From NCBI GenBank assembly GCA_027449725.1, contig DAIDLB010000173.1:1-8901 (forward strand): a DNA stretch of 8,901 nt. The letters are read 5' to 3'. The stretch comes from Chlamydiota bacterium. Lineage in GTDB: Bacteria > Chlamydiota > Chlamydiia > Chlamydiales > SM23-39. The notes beneath the pieces are model-generated. The model was given only the letters and a program-made list of their open reading frames with translations, ran no database searches and was not told the DNA's origin. Below are positions 1 through 7,900 of the stretch, one piece after another (positions within the stretch are counted from its first letter, which is position 1; each line of letters begins with the position of its first letter). Made by a program: the position numbers and the translations under genes.

Positions 1-1641
1 GACATGCCAGACCTCTTCTGTGAGGCCGCTGATGACGAGATGTCTTTGGGAGGAGAGGAGGGTGTTGTGGAGCTGGCGGATCGCGAGGCACATGGAGGCG
101 TCCATGTGATAGACGTTGTTGAGGCGGAGCACAATCGCATGAACATTCGGGTCGGAGGCGACTGATTGGAGCGCCGACTGGAAGACGTCGGCGGAACCAA
201 AGTAGAGGTCGCCCGCGATGCCGATGATGCGCACTTTGCGGTGGACGTCTTCTTTAGGGCTGATCGTCATCAGGCGCCCTTTGGTATTGAAGGCATATTC
301 GACGAGATGAGGGATGGAAGAGCGGCGGAGATAGGTGCCGATCGAGATGACGATGCCGATGAAGAAGGCGATGTCGAGGCTGAAGATGAGGCAGGAGGCG
401 AAGGTGAGGATGAAGACCCACCGGTCTTCCGCGGTGATGCGCATCGACAGCTTGACCTCTTTGAAGTCGACCAGGACCGGCGCGGAGGCGATGAGGAGGG
501 CTGCGAGGGAGGCAAGCGGGATATGCTGCACGAGCGGCCAGCCGAGGAAGATGATTGCGGCGGTGAAGAGGCCGCTGAAGATAGCGGCGAGGCGCGTCTT
601 GGCCTTGGCGTTGAAATTGACCGAGGTGCGTGTCGCGCTGCCCGACGCCGACATCGCGCCGACGAGAAACGAGAGGACGACGTTGCCGACCCCGAGGCCG
701 AAGACGTCCTGGTTGACCTGGATCTGCTGACCGCTTTTGATCGAGAAGGTGCGCGAGATGGAAAAGACCTCTAAAATCGCGAGGAAGGCGATCGCCACCG
801 CCGCGGCAAACACCTTGTTGATCAGCCAGAAGTCGACGAGAGGAAGTGTCAGCTTGGGAAAGGGGTGGTCCGACACCCCGAAAATTTCCAAGGTGGTGGT
901 AATCGGAGCATTCAGGATCCAGTGGCTGATCACGTAGACGATAAGAGATGCGATCGTCAAAACAAAGAGGGCGTCCGGCAACATTTTCCAGCGCGTCCGC
1001 TTGCGCGTCAAAAGGAGAAGTCCGAGCGTTCCGCTTCCCACGAGAAGGGTCTTCCAGTCGACAAGATGAAGATGAGCGACGAACTGCCACGCTTTAAAGA
1101 GCTGCGAGATGCCGGGCCCCTGCGACGGGATGCCGCAAAAATAGTAGACCTGGTTGATGAAGATCGCCACCATGATCCCCATGAAGTAGCCGAGCATCAC
1201 CGGCCGGCTGACGAATTGCAAAAGCTTGCTCACGTTGAAGAAGGCGGCCCCGATCTGGATGAGACCTGAGAGGAGAACGATCTGTCCGAGGATGTGGATC
1301 ACAAGGTCGTCTCGCGCGACTCCCTCGATAGCATCGAAATAGTTGTAGAGAATGTCGGCGATGGAGGTTTGGATCAGGATCGCCACGCCCGTACTCGGCC
1401 CTGAGATCAGGAGGCGCGACGAGCCAAGTCCTGCGGTAAAGATCGTCCCGAAGATCGCCGAATAAAGTCCTGCCGTCGGCGGCAGCCCCGCCAGAAGCGA
1501 ATAGGCGATCGACTGCGGGATCGTCATGAGGGCAACGGCGAATGCGGCGAGGAGATCGTTTGAAAGCGGGCGGAGGCCGTACTCGTTAAACTCGCGCCGG
1601 AAGGGAAGAAACGAAACGGAAGGAGTTCTCGGCACGCGCAT
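1..1641 (-). CDS. SulP-family anion (sulfate-type) transporter, C-terminus cut by window edge
   Basis: An inner-membrane anion transporter or exchanger of the SulP/SLC26 family. The visible part is 547 codons, starting at an ATG (1641-1639) and open to the left edge. An in-frame TGA three codons upstream fixes this ATG as the first possible one. The N-terminal SulP signature is clear at residues 41-60 (PQSIAYSLLAGLPPTAGLY), followed by GSSRLLISGPS near 73-83. The substrate-core region around 290-345 has the usual E-x-x-SISRTFS, NQDVFGLGVGN and SGSATRTSVN pattern. Many hydrophobic segments follow to about residue 436. From about 465 the chain becomes soluble and STAS-like (VRIIGIAGDLYFGSADVF, then MDASMCLAIRQL), and it ends inside that domain. 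The substrate cannot be read from sequence: SulP proteins carry sulfate, bicarbonate or dicarboxylates. It lies 29 nt downstream of der on the same strand, so co-transcription is likely. Confidence 0.93.
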   Translation of the reverse strand, partial: MRVPRTPSVSFLPFRREFNEYGLRPLSNDLLAAFAVALMTIPQSIAYSLLAGLPPTAGLYSAIFGTIFTAGLGSSRLLISGPSTGVAILIQTSIADILYNYFDAIEGVARDDLVIHILGQIVLLSGLIQIGAAFFNVSKLLQFVSRPVMLGYFMGIMVAIFINQVYYFCGIPSQGPGISQLFKAWQFVAHLHLVDWKTLLVGSGTLGLLLLTRKRTRWKMLPDALFVLTIASLIVYVISHWILNAPITTTLEIFGVSDHPFPKLTLPLVDFWLINKVFAAAVAIAFLAILEVFSISRTFSIKSGQQIQVNQDVFGLGVGNVVLSFLVGAMSASGSATRTSVNFNAKAKTRLAAIFSGLFTAAIIFLGWPLVQHIPLASLAALLIASAPVLVDFKEVKLSMRITAEDRWVFILTFASCLIFSLDIAFFIGIVISIGTYLRRSSIPHLVEYAFNTKGRLMTISPKEDVHRKVRIIGIAGDLYFGSADVFQSALQSVASDPNVHAIVLRLNNVYHMDASMCLAIRQLHNTLLSSQRHLVISGLTEEVWHV

Positions 1642-1651
1642 GGTGTTTCAG

Positions 1652-1673
1652 AGAGGTCGTTCAACCCTCCTTA
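1652..1673 (-). promoter_or_regulatory. Shine-Dalgarno overlapping the der stop codon, in a small hairpin
   Basis: On the minus strand the der stop codon is fused to a strong ribosome binding site (TAAGGAGGG, 1673-1665). It sits 24 nt before the SulP ATG, too far for a normal start, and no usable start codon lies at the usual distance. The GGAGG (1670-1666) can pair with CCTCT (1656-1652) across a 9-nt loop, with one G-U pair. This could hide the site until ribosomes finishing der open it, which would couple the two genes. The pairing is seen in the sequence; the coupling is inference. Confidence 0.4.
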
Positions 1674-3023
1674 TAGAGAGGGTTCGGATAAAAGAGAAGC
1701 GGAGCCCTTTTTCCCACGCAGGTCGAAAAAGAGCGGACAGCCACTGAAATTATACATCTCGCGGAACTGATTGATCAAGTACTTTTTGTAACTCTCCATC
1801 ATCAAGTCGGGCCGGTTGATGAAGAAGACGAAGCGCGGCGGAGACACTTCTGCCTGCGTCATATAGTAGATGCGAAGCCGTTTGCCCAAAACCATCGGCG
1901 GATGGTTCCTTTGTACGCATCTTTCGATGAACTTGTTCAACTCGCCTGTGCCGATGCGGCGGAAGCGCTCTGCATAGACGCTCTTGACGAGGGGAAAAAT
2001 CTTATCGGCATTGCGCCCTGACTTGGCGGAGATAAAGATCGTCGGGCAGTGCTTGAGGAATGGCACCTCTTCATAGACGCCGCGGAGCGCGTGCTCCATC
2101 CGGAGTCCGTCGATGAGGTCCCACTTGTTGAAGACGAGGATGCAGCTCTTCCCCATCGCCTCGATTTCGCTTGCAATCCGCTTTTCCTGCGTAGTCAATC
2201 CCTCATAGGCATCGAAAAGGAGGAGGACGACGTCGGAGCGCTCGATCGCTTCCTGAGTCCGGATGGCGGCAAACTTGTCGACAGTCTCTTTTTCCGCCTT
2301 CTTGCGCCGGATCCCCGCCGTGTCGACGAGGAGCACTTCCTCGCCGTCGACAGTCCAAACCGCGTCGATCGAGTCGCGCGTCGTCCCGGCCATCGAGCTG
2401 ACGACAGCCCGCTCGGCGCCAAGGAGATGGTTCAAGAGGGTCGACTTGCCGACGTTCGGCCGCCCGGCGATCGCCACGCGGATGCGGGTCTTCGGCTCTA
2501 CCTGGGGCTGCTCTTCCTTGGCAGGCAAGAGGGAAAAAAGCAAATCGACCAATTCGATCGTCTGGTTTCCGTCCATAGCAGAGATCGCCAGGAGGCGGGG
2601 CAGCCCGAGTTTATGGAATTGATGGAGCAAAAGCTCGTCATCCCTCCGCTCGATCTTGTTGACCGCGACGACAGCCGGCTTGTTCGCCCTCTGTACCATC
2701 TTGGCCACTTCGAGATCGAGCGGCATCAGGCCGGCCTTTCCGTCGACGACGAGAACCACTGCGTCCGCCTCTTCGATCGCCAGCGCCGATTGCCGCATCA
2801 CTTCCTCATTAAAGGGAAGTTTTGACGCAGGATCAATCCCCGCCGTGTCGATCAGGCAAAACCGGTGGCCAAAACTCTCTCCCTCGGCGTACAGGCGGTC
2901 GCGCGTAATCCCCTCTTCCTCATCGACGATCGAAAGTCTTTTCCCGCTTAAACGGTTGAATAAAGCGGACTTGCCCACATTGGGGCGTCCGACGAGGGCG
3001 ATTTTTGGCAAAAAGGGTTCCAT
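1671..3023 (-). CDS. der: Ribosome-assembly GTPase Der (EngA)
   Basis: Cytoplasmic GTPase with two tandem G domains and a C-terminal KH-like domain, needed for 50S ribosomal subunit maturation. The start chosen is the ATG at 3023-3021, giving 450 residues that begin just before KIALVGRPNVGKS as in other Der proteins. The same frame can be extended upstream to a TTG at 3104, but that adds 27 residues with no family resemblance. Domain 1: P-loop GRPNVGKS (12-19), switch Thr near 40, DTAG (59-62), NKIE (122-125), SAM (148-150). Domain 2: GRPNVGKS (187-194), GTTRDS (213-218), DTAGIRRK (234-241), NKWD (299-302), SAK (332-334). The KH-like tail is about 354-435. The oddity is Glu in place of the usual Asp in the NKxD motif of domain 1. 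There is no strong ribosome binding site before this ATG. SulP follows directly downstream, and the ligase gene diverges on the other side. Confidence 0.97.
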   Translation of the reverse strand: MEPFLPKIALVGRPNVGKSALFNRLSGKRLSIVDEEEGITRDRLYAEGESFGHRFCLIDTAGIDPASKLPFNEEVMRQSALAIEEADAVVLVVDGKAGLMPLDLEVAKMVQRANKPAVVAVNKIERRDDELLLHQFHKLGLPRLLAISAMDGNQTIELVDLLFSLLPAKEEQPQVEPKTRIRVAIAGRPNVGKSTLLNHLLGAERAVVSSMAGTTRDSIDAVWTVDGEEVLLVDTAGIRRKKAEKETVDKFAAIRTQEAIERSDVVLLLFDAYEGLTTQEKRIASEIEAMGKSCILVFNKWDLIDGLRMEHALRGVYEEVPFLKHCPTIFISAKSGRNADKIFPLVKSVYAERFRRIGTGELNKFIERCVQRNHPPMVLGKRLRIYYMTQAEVSPPRFVFFINRPDLMMESYKKYLINQFREMYNFSGCPLFFDLRGKKGSASLLSEPSL

Positions 3024-3117
3024 AGGCCAAAGAGAATACCCTATTTCCCCGATTTTGGGAAGCCTCAGAGGGTATCTGCCACCCCCTGACCCAGAACAAC
3101 TCAAATAAACCTTTAAA

Positions 3118-3146
3118 TTGAACTAATTACATCTTTACTATATAAT
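3118..3146 (+). promoter_or_regulatory. Sigma70-type promoter for the NEL-like gene
   Basis: A -35 box TTGAAC (3118-3123), a 17-nt spacer and a perfect -10 box TATAAT (3141-3146) lie in the AT-rich spacer. The start point would be near 3152-3155, giving a leader of about 25 nt before the ATG at 3178. The rest of the 3024-3177 spacer holds no gene. I found no equally convincing promoter for der on the opposite strand. Confidence 0.65.
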
Positions 3147-3167
3147 AATAAACTAATTCATAACTTT

Positions 3168-3173
3168 AGAGGA
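3168..3173 (+). promoter_or_regulatory. Ribosome binding site for the NEL-like gene
   Basis: AGAGGA lies four bases before the ATG at 3178. It is a recognisable, slightly close Shine-Dalgarno sequence and supports that start. Confidence 0.6.
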
Positions 3174-3177
3174 AACC

Positions 3178-4923
3178 ATGTCTGCAATTAGCTATCTACT
3201 CGGAAATGCTACTCAAGTAATCACTTCTTTACTCCCGGAATCGGTTGCCATTCCCTCAGGCGCGGCCGCCATTGCTTCGGGTGTAGGCCAAGTGGCGGGG
3301 CCCGTCTCGGGATCCGTAGCCGTTCTAGGCGCGATCGGCGGAGGAGTTGCTTTATGGAGGCAGATAAAAGCTCCGGAGGATTTACCCCCGGGATCTTTGG
3401 ACAAAGAGGCCGTTCTTGAGCGCCTCCGCGACGGACGTCTCAAACTTTCGCAGGTTCCTCAACTTTGCAATGACTTTGACGCGGTCCTTTCCGCAACGCA
3501 ATTCGACCCCTTTGCCGTTCGGCATGCCGGCGCAGAACTGCGCCAAACGCCTCAATTCCGGGAAATTGCCGTCTGCGCGGTAGAAGGGTATGCGGCCTGC
3601 ATCGAAAACAGAGCGACTTTTCGAGATTGGGTCGTCAATTCGATCCATGTCTTTAGAAACGGAAATGTGATGGAGAGCCTCACCGAATTTCATGGCGACT
3701 TTGACATCCTGAGAATAGCGGCCCAAGCGGATCCGCGTACGATCCGCTATGCGAATGAAGATCTCTATCAAAACCCTCTTTTCCGGGAACTGGTTTTGGG
3801 GATGGTTCGGAGAGACCCCTATCTTTTGGAGGATGCCGGCCCCTTTCGAAATGATTACGAGATCGTAGGCAGCGCGGTCGCATTCATGCCAGCCACTCTT
3901 TGCTACGCAGGCGCAGAGCTGATGAGCCGCTCCGTAGAATTCGATCATTTAGGGACAATCGCCCATCTAAGAACCACGCTCATGAACGGCGATGAGGTCG
4001 TCCGAGACTCCATTTCCCATCAGGAAGCGCTCAGCATGCTCCACAAAAATCCCAATTCGACTTTTGAACAGGAAATCAGCAGATGGACAACCGAATATAA
4101 AAAGACATTTCCCGAGAATCCAACAGAGGACCCTCAGCTTGCGCTTGAGGAAGAGCCTAAACGACTTTTAAAGACTTTTTTACAGCGCGTCCGCGAAGTC
4201 CGGGATTATCAAAAGGGAGGGCAAGGAAAAGCCAATGTCATCGCCCTTGTTCACAGGTTCCTTCATTTAGCTGCCGAAAACAAAGAATTTCAAGGCTGCC
4301 TGATCGCCAATCTTACCCAAGCGGAGACTGATTGCGACGACAACGTCTTGATCCGGCTGATCGACATCGAAGTGATGGCCCAGATGTACGACCCGAAGCT
4401 CACAGACGACCAGTTCCGCGCTGCGGCCATCGGCGCCGAGCGCTATGAGCTGATCAAAAAGCACGTTTTGAGCCGCCATGCCGGCGTAGAAGAAATCGAA
4501 ACGCTCCTCTATGTGCTGATCGAGCTGAAAGAGCCGCTCGATCTGCCCATTTCTACCATCGCAATGGGACACCCAACGATAGCCAAAGTAACGGACCGTA
4601 TGCTTGAGGAAATAAGGCAACCTGTGGCCTCCGTTTCGGATCAAGAGTTGCTCGCCAAATCCTCTTACTGGGAGCAGCGCATGGCGCAAAGACAAAAAGA
4701 AAGGCTTAGCCAGATCGACGACGCGCATGGAGAGCTGATGAACGATCTGGATGATTATTTCGGATTGCCGTCCGCCGACGAACAAGAAAGCTTTTTGCAA
4801 AAGAATCCGAAGCTTGCCGCTTGGCTGAAAAACGCACTTCGCGCAGGCGTAACGAATGAATACTGCGCCCTGAGCAATTTTCTAGCGAGAGATAAAGAGC
4901 GAGCGATTGCGGACATTCAGTAG
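3178..4923 (+). CDS. DUF4116-repeat protein with C-terminal NEL-type E3 ubiquitin ligase domain; probable secreted effector
   Basis: 581 residues. Residues about 28-60 are a Gly/Ala/Val-rich hydrophobic stretch in two lobes (28-40 and 45-60). Residues 99-251 form about six units of roughly 25 residues resembling DUF4116, for example RHAGAELRQTPQF, RYANEDLYQNPLF and CYAGAELMSR. From about 296 the chain matches the layout of NEL domains (IpaH, SspH, SlrP): ISRW, then FLQRVREVRDY (334-344), a helix ending in the catalytic-type motif C386-D-D388-N-V, an ERYELIKKHV helix (421-430), ETLLYVLIELKEPLDLP (441-457), VTDRMLEEI (471-479) and YWEQRM (497-502). In that family the Cys accepts ubiquitin from a host E2, and the leucine-rich repeats in front select the target; here DUF4116 units take their place. 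Sec-independent type III export into a eukaryotic host is inferred, as no cleavable signal peptide is evident. The gene is monocistronic, divergent from der and convergent with the SNF2 gene. The NEL call was made by eye without an alignment. Confidence 0.75.
   Translation: MSAISYLLGNATQVITSLLPESVAIPSGAAAIASGVGQVAGPVSGSVAVLGAIGGGVALWRQIKAPEDLPPGSLDKEAVLERLRDGRLKLSQVPQLCNDFDAVLSATQFDPFAVRHAGAELRQTPQFREIAVCAVEGYAACIENRATFRDWVVNSIHVFRNGNVMESLTEFHGDFDILRIAAQADPRTIRYANEDLYQNPLFRELVLGMVRRDPYLLEDAGPFRNDYEIVGSAVAFMPATLCYAGAELMSRSVEFDHLGTIAHLRTTLMNGDEVVRDSISHQEALSMLHKNPNSTFEQEISRWTTEYKKTFPENPTEDPQLALEEEPKRLLKTFLQRVREVRDYQKGGQGKANVIALVHRFLHLAAENKEFQGCLIANLTQAETDCDDNVLIRLIDIEVMAQMYDPKLTDDQFRAAAIGAERYELIKKHVLSRHAGVEEIETLLYVLIELKEPLDLPISTIAMGHPTIAKVTDRMLEEIRQPVASVSDQELLAKSSYWEQRMAQRQKERLSQIDDAHGELMNDLDDYFGLPSADEQESFLQKNPKLAAWLKNALRAGVTNEYCALSNFLARDKERAIADIQ
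3472..3930 (+). repeat. Six DUF4116-like protein repeats (residues 99-251)
   Basis: Units of 23 to 28 residues start at about residues 99, 127, 151, 174, 202 and 226. They alternate in register: units 1, 4 and 6 keep a Y/H-A-x-x-x-L core (HAGAEL, YANEDL, YAGAEL), while units 2 and 5 carry RE-I/L-x-V followed by a shorter loop. Unit 3 is the most divergent. This is the pattern of DUF4116 helical hairpins, which are probably a protein-binding solenoid. The DNA itself is not repetitive, so the duplication is old. Confidence 0.65.
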
Positions 4924-4961
4924 ACCTCTTTCGTAACCACCGAGTTTCGCAAGAAGTCTAC
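4920..4961. terminator. Hairpin between convergent genes containing both stop codons
   Basis: GTAGAC (4920-4925) pairs with GTCTAC (4956-4961). After one mismatch TCTT (4927-4930) pairs with AAGA (4951-4954), leaving a 20-nt loop. The left arm contains the TAG of the plus-strand gene (4921-4923) and the right arm the stop of the minus-strand gene (4958-4960). The position suits a bidirectional terminator, but no T-run follows on either strand, so an intrinsic terminator is not certain. Confidence 0.4.
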
Positions 4962-7900
4962 TGATCTTCTTTCCAGATCGCCTCGAAGACGGCGATGAGC
5001 TCTTCGCGGCTCAGGTAGGTGATCTGGTCGGCTTCGTCCTGCCCAACGATCTCTTCCATGAGCCCCTTCTTCCTCTCGATGAGGGCATGGATATGGTCTT
5101 CGATCGTATGTTTCGTCACAAGCTTGAAGACCTGGACGCCGCGGTTTTGTCCCATCCGGTGGACGCGGTCGGTCGCCTGATTTTCCTTAGCCGGGTTCCA
5201 CCATCGGTCGTAGTGAATGACGATAGAAGCGACGGTGAGGTCGATCCCGACCCCGGCTGCAAGGAGCGAGGCGACGAACACCTCGCAGGCGGGGTCTTCG
5301 CGGAAGCGGAGGAGCTGCTCCCTTCTGTCCCTCGTCGAGCCTTTGATCGTCGCAAAACCGATCCCCTTCTTTTTTAAATAGGACTCGATGATGGCGAGCA
5401 TATCGAGGTATTGCGAAAAAACGACGACTTTCTGTCCGCTTCCGAGCGCCTCCTGGAGCAGTTCGACGAAGAGGTCCCATTTCCCCGACTCATGCGAAGC
5501 CCACCCTCTATTGCTCTCGGAGAGGAGCACCGGATGGTCGCAAATCTGCTTGAGAGTGGAGAGGGCTGAAAAGACGTGGATATAGGGGACCGGCTTTGAG
5601 GCGTCTTTGAGGTCGCGGTATACGGTATCGCGCATCCTGACCGCCGTCTCGCGGTAGAGCCTTTTTTGCTCCTCGGAGAGGTCGCAATAGGCGATCTCTT
5701 CGATCTTCTCGGGCAGGTCGGTCAGCACTTCACTTTTTTTGCGGCGGAGGATAAAAGGCTTGACGAAGCGGGAGAGGAGCGCCTTTTTTTCCGGGTCCTG
5801 CTGCTTTTCGATTGGGTTGACAAACATCTCTCGGAAGAGCGAATCGGGCGGCATGTAATTGGGCAGGACGAGGTCGAAAAGCGCCTTGATTTCGCGGAGC
5901 CGGTTTTCGATCGGCGTTCCCGTCAGGCCAAGCCGCATCCGGCTTCGGAGCGAGCGAAGCGCCCGATGGGTCTGTGAGGCTGCGTTTTTGGCGATCTGGA
6001 TCTCGTCGAAGATCGCGATTTCAAACGGTATGCCCCGCAAATCCTCGCGGCCGGTGCGCAAGATGCCGTAAGAGGTAAGTAGAAGGTCGTATTTTTCTTC
6101 GAAATGCTCGAGCGAGCGCTCAAGGCCGTAGTAAGTGCAGATGCGGAGGTGAGGCAAAAAACGCTGGAGCGAGTCTTGCCAGTGGTAGATGACCGAGGTC
6201 GGGCAGACGACGATGTATTTGTTTTCCTTCGTCTCGTCTTCGTGCGAGATGGCAGCAAGAAGCGCCATCGCCTGGTGCGTTTTTCCAAGCCCCATATCGT
6301 CGCAAAGAAGGCCGGAGAGACCGTGGCAATAGAGGAACCAGAGCCATTGGACGCCGATCTCCTGATAAGGGCGGAGGGTCGATTGAAGACGGCTCAGATC
6401 GAGAAGCCGATGCGTCTCGAAACGGCTGATCTCGCCCAAAAGCTCGCGCGCAGCCGCCGCTTCCGGATCGCTCCCCTCGGGAGGACGGACCTCTTCAAAG
6501 ACGGTGAGCCGGATCCATTCGAGGGTACTCAGCCTGACCATGCCCCGCTTGCGGTCGAGCCGCCCTTTCGGGATCTGGCGGAGCCAGTTGAAGCGCGCTT
6601 CTTTCAAGAGAAGGAGCCCCGCACCGGAAAAAAGATGGTTTTTCTTCTTTTGGAACGCCTCCCAGATCGTAAAGAGGTCGATGTGGCCTGCTTCCGAAAC
6701 ATAAGTGGCGTCGACGAGCCAGCCGGGGGACCGTTTTTTCCGTTCGCGGATGATTTTCCGGATCTGCAAATGGAGCCTCTGCGGTTTGATAAGCCTCAGG
6801 TCGCACTCCAAAAGATGTTTTTTGAGCGGCTCGAGGTCGTAGGCAAGGAAGGCCCCCTCTTGCGCTTCGCTGAGCACAACCGGCTCGCGGTAGCGCTCGG
6901 GAAGGCGGGACGTTGGCGGCAACTCGAAAAACCCCTCCTTGGGGACATAGGCAAAGTCCCCATAGAAGCGCACCTCGGACGGCTGGATGCCGCTCGCGAA
7001 TTCACATTTCGGCTCGATGGCGATTTTTTCCTCTTCGTTCACGCGGATGGAAAGGCCCATCCGCTCGATCGGGGAGCGCTGTGCGAAAAAGCCGTGCACC
7101 TGCTCGAGATCTTCTTTGTGCTGCGACAAAAAGGGCCCCATCTCTTTTTGCAGAACGACGAGACCGGGATGCAGCGGCAGCCGCCCTCGGCTCTGCTTTT
7201 TCATATAAAAGCCCTGCCCCTTGAGATAGACCCACTCTTCGAAATCAAGCGCTCCTTCAAAATGCTCCGGATAATCGAGCTGCGCCCCGAAAGAAAGGTC
7301 GCCGTCCAGCGTGAACGCATAGGTGAGGTGCGCTTCCAGCGAACCGAAATGGGTCTGAAATCCGGGAAACTGGTGGAGCCAATGGCGGTGGCGGTTGATG
7401 AAATCGGCAACCTCGGCCCGGGGGACAATTTTATGAGCTTCCACGAACATCAGCTCTTCGAGGGCAAAAAAACCTCGGCCGGGCAGATAGACCCAAGGGA
7501 AAAACGGGACCGGATCTTCCTTGGGATCGAAAAGATAGAGCTGAATGTGGAGACTGGCCTCTTCATCGAAAAAAAGGCGGTAGCGGGCGGGCATAGGCTC
7601 CGCCTGAATGGGGACATCGAGCCACTTTTCCACCGTCTTCGCCGAACGGCTTAAAAACGGGCCGATCTCTTCCTCTTCGATCCGCCCTTTTTCGAGAAGA
7701 GGATCGGCCCGCTGCCGATAAAACCCCTTTTCTTCCACATAGAGCCATTCCCCAACGGGAATCCCCTTGGCGCCTCCTCCCGCACCCGCTTCTTCCTTCC
7801 GGCTGATCTCCAGGCGCCGCTCGGCCGCATTGTAATGGATCGCCTCCAGAAGGGTCTCTTCGCGGTCTACGACGGCGAGGTTCGTCTTCACCGTGGTCAA

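Noticed and set aside
166..774. 202-codon plus-strand frame, very rich in Asp, Glu and Arg
   Set aside because: It is antisense to SulP. The acidic and basic composition is the mirror of codons for hydrophobic residues.
880..883. DEIQ instead of DEAH in the SNF2 protein as a defective Walker B (these numbers are residues)
   Set aside because: Bacterial SWIM-SNF2 proteins commonly have DEAQ-like motifs. The Asp-Glu pair is present and all other motifs are intact.
254..1090. 278-codon minus-strand frame inside the transporter gene
   Set aside because: It is a shifted frame of the SulP gene, rich in Arg, His and Pro with no hydrophobic segments, while the true frame gives a clear SulP protein.
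2049..2825. 258-codon plus-strand frame inside der
   Set aside because: It is antisense to an intact Der GTPase and has no recognisable motif.
3024..3104. N-terminal extension of Der from a TTG start
   Set aside because: The 27 extra residues do not resemble Der proteins, and the ATG at 3023 gives the standard N-terminus.
6104..7654. 516-codon open frame on the plus strand opposite the SNF2 gene
   Set aside because: It lies wholly antisense to a gene with intact, recognisable ATPase motifs and repeats. Its translation shows no family motif, and long antisense frames are expected in GC-rich DNA.
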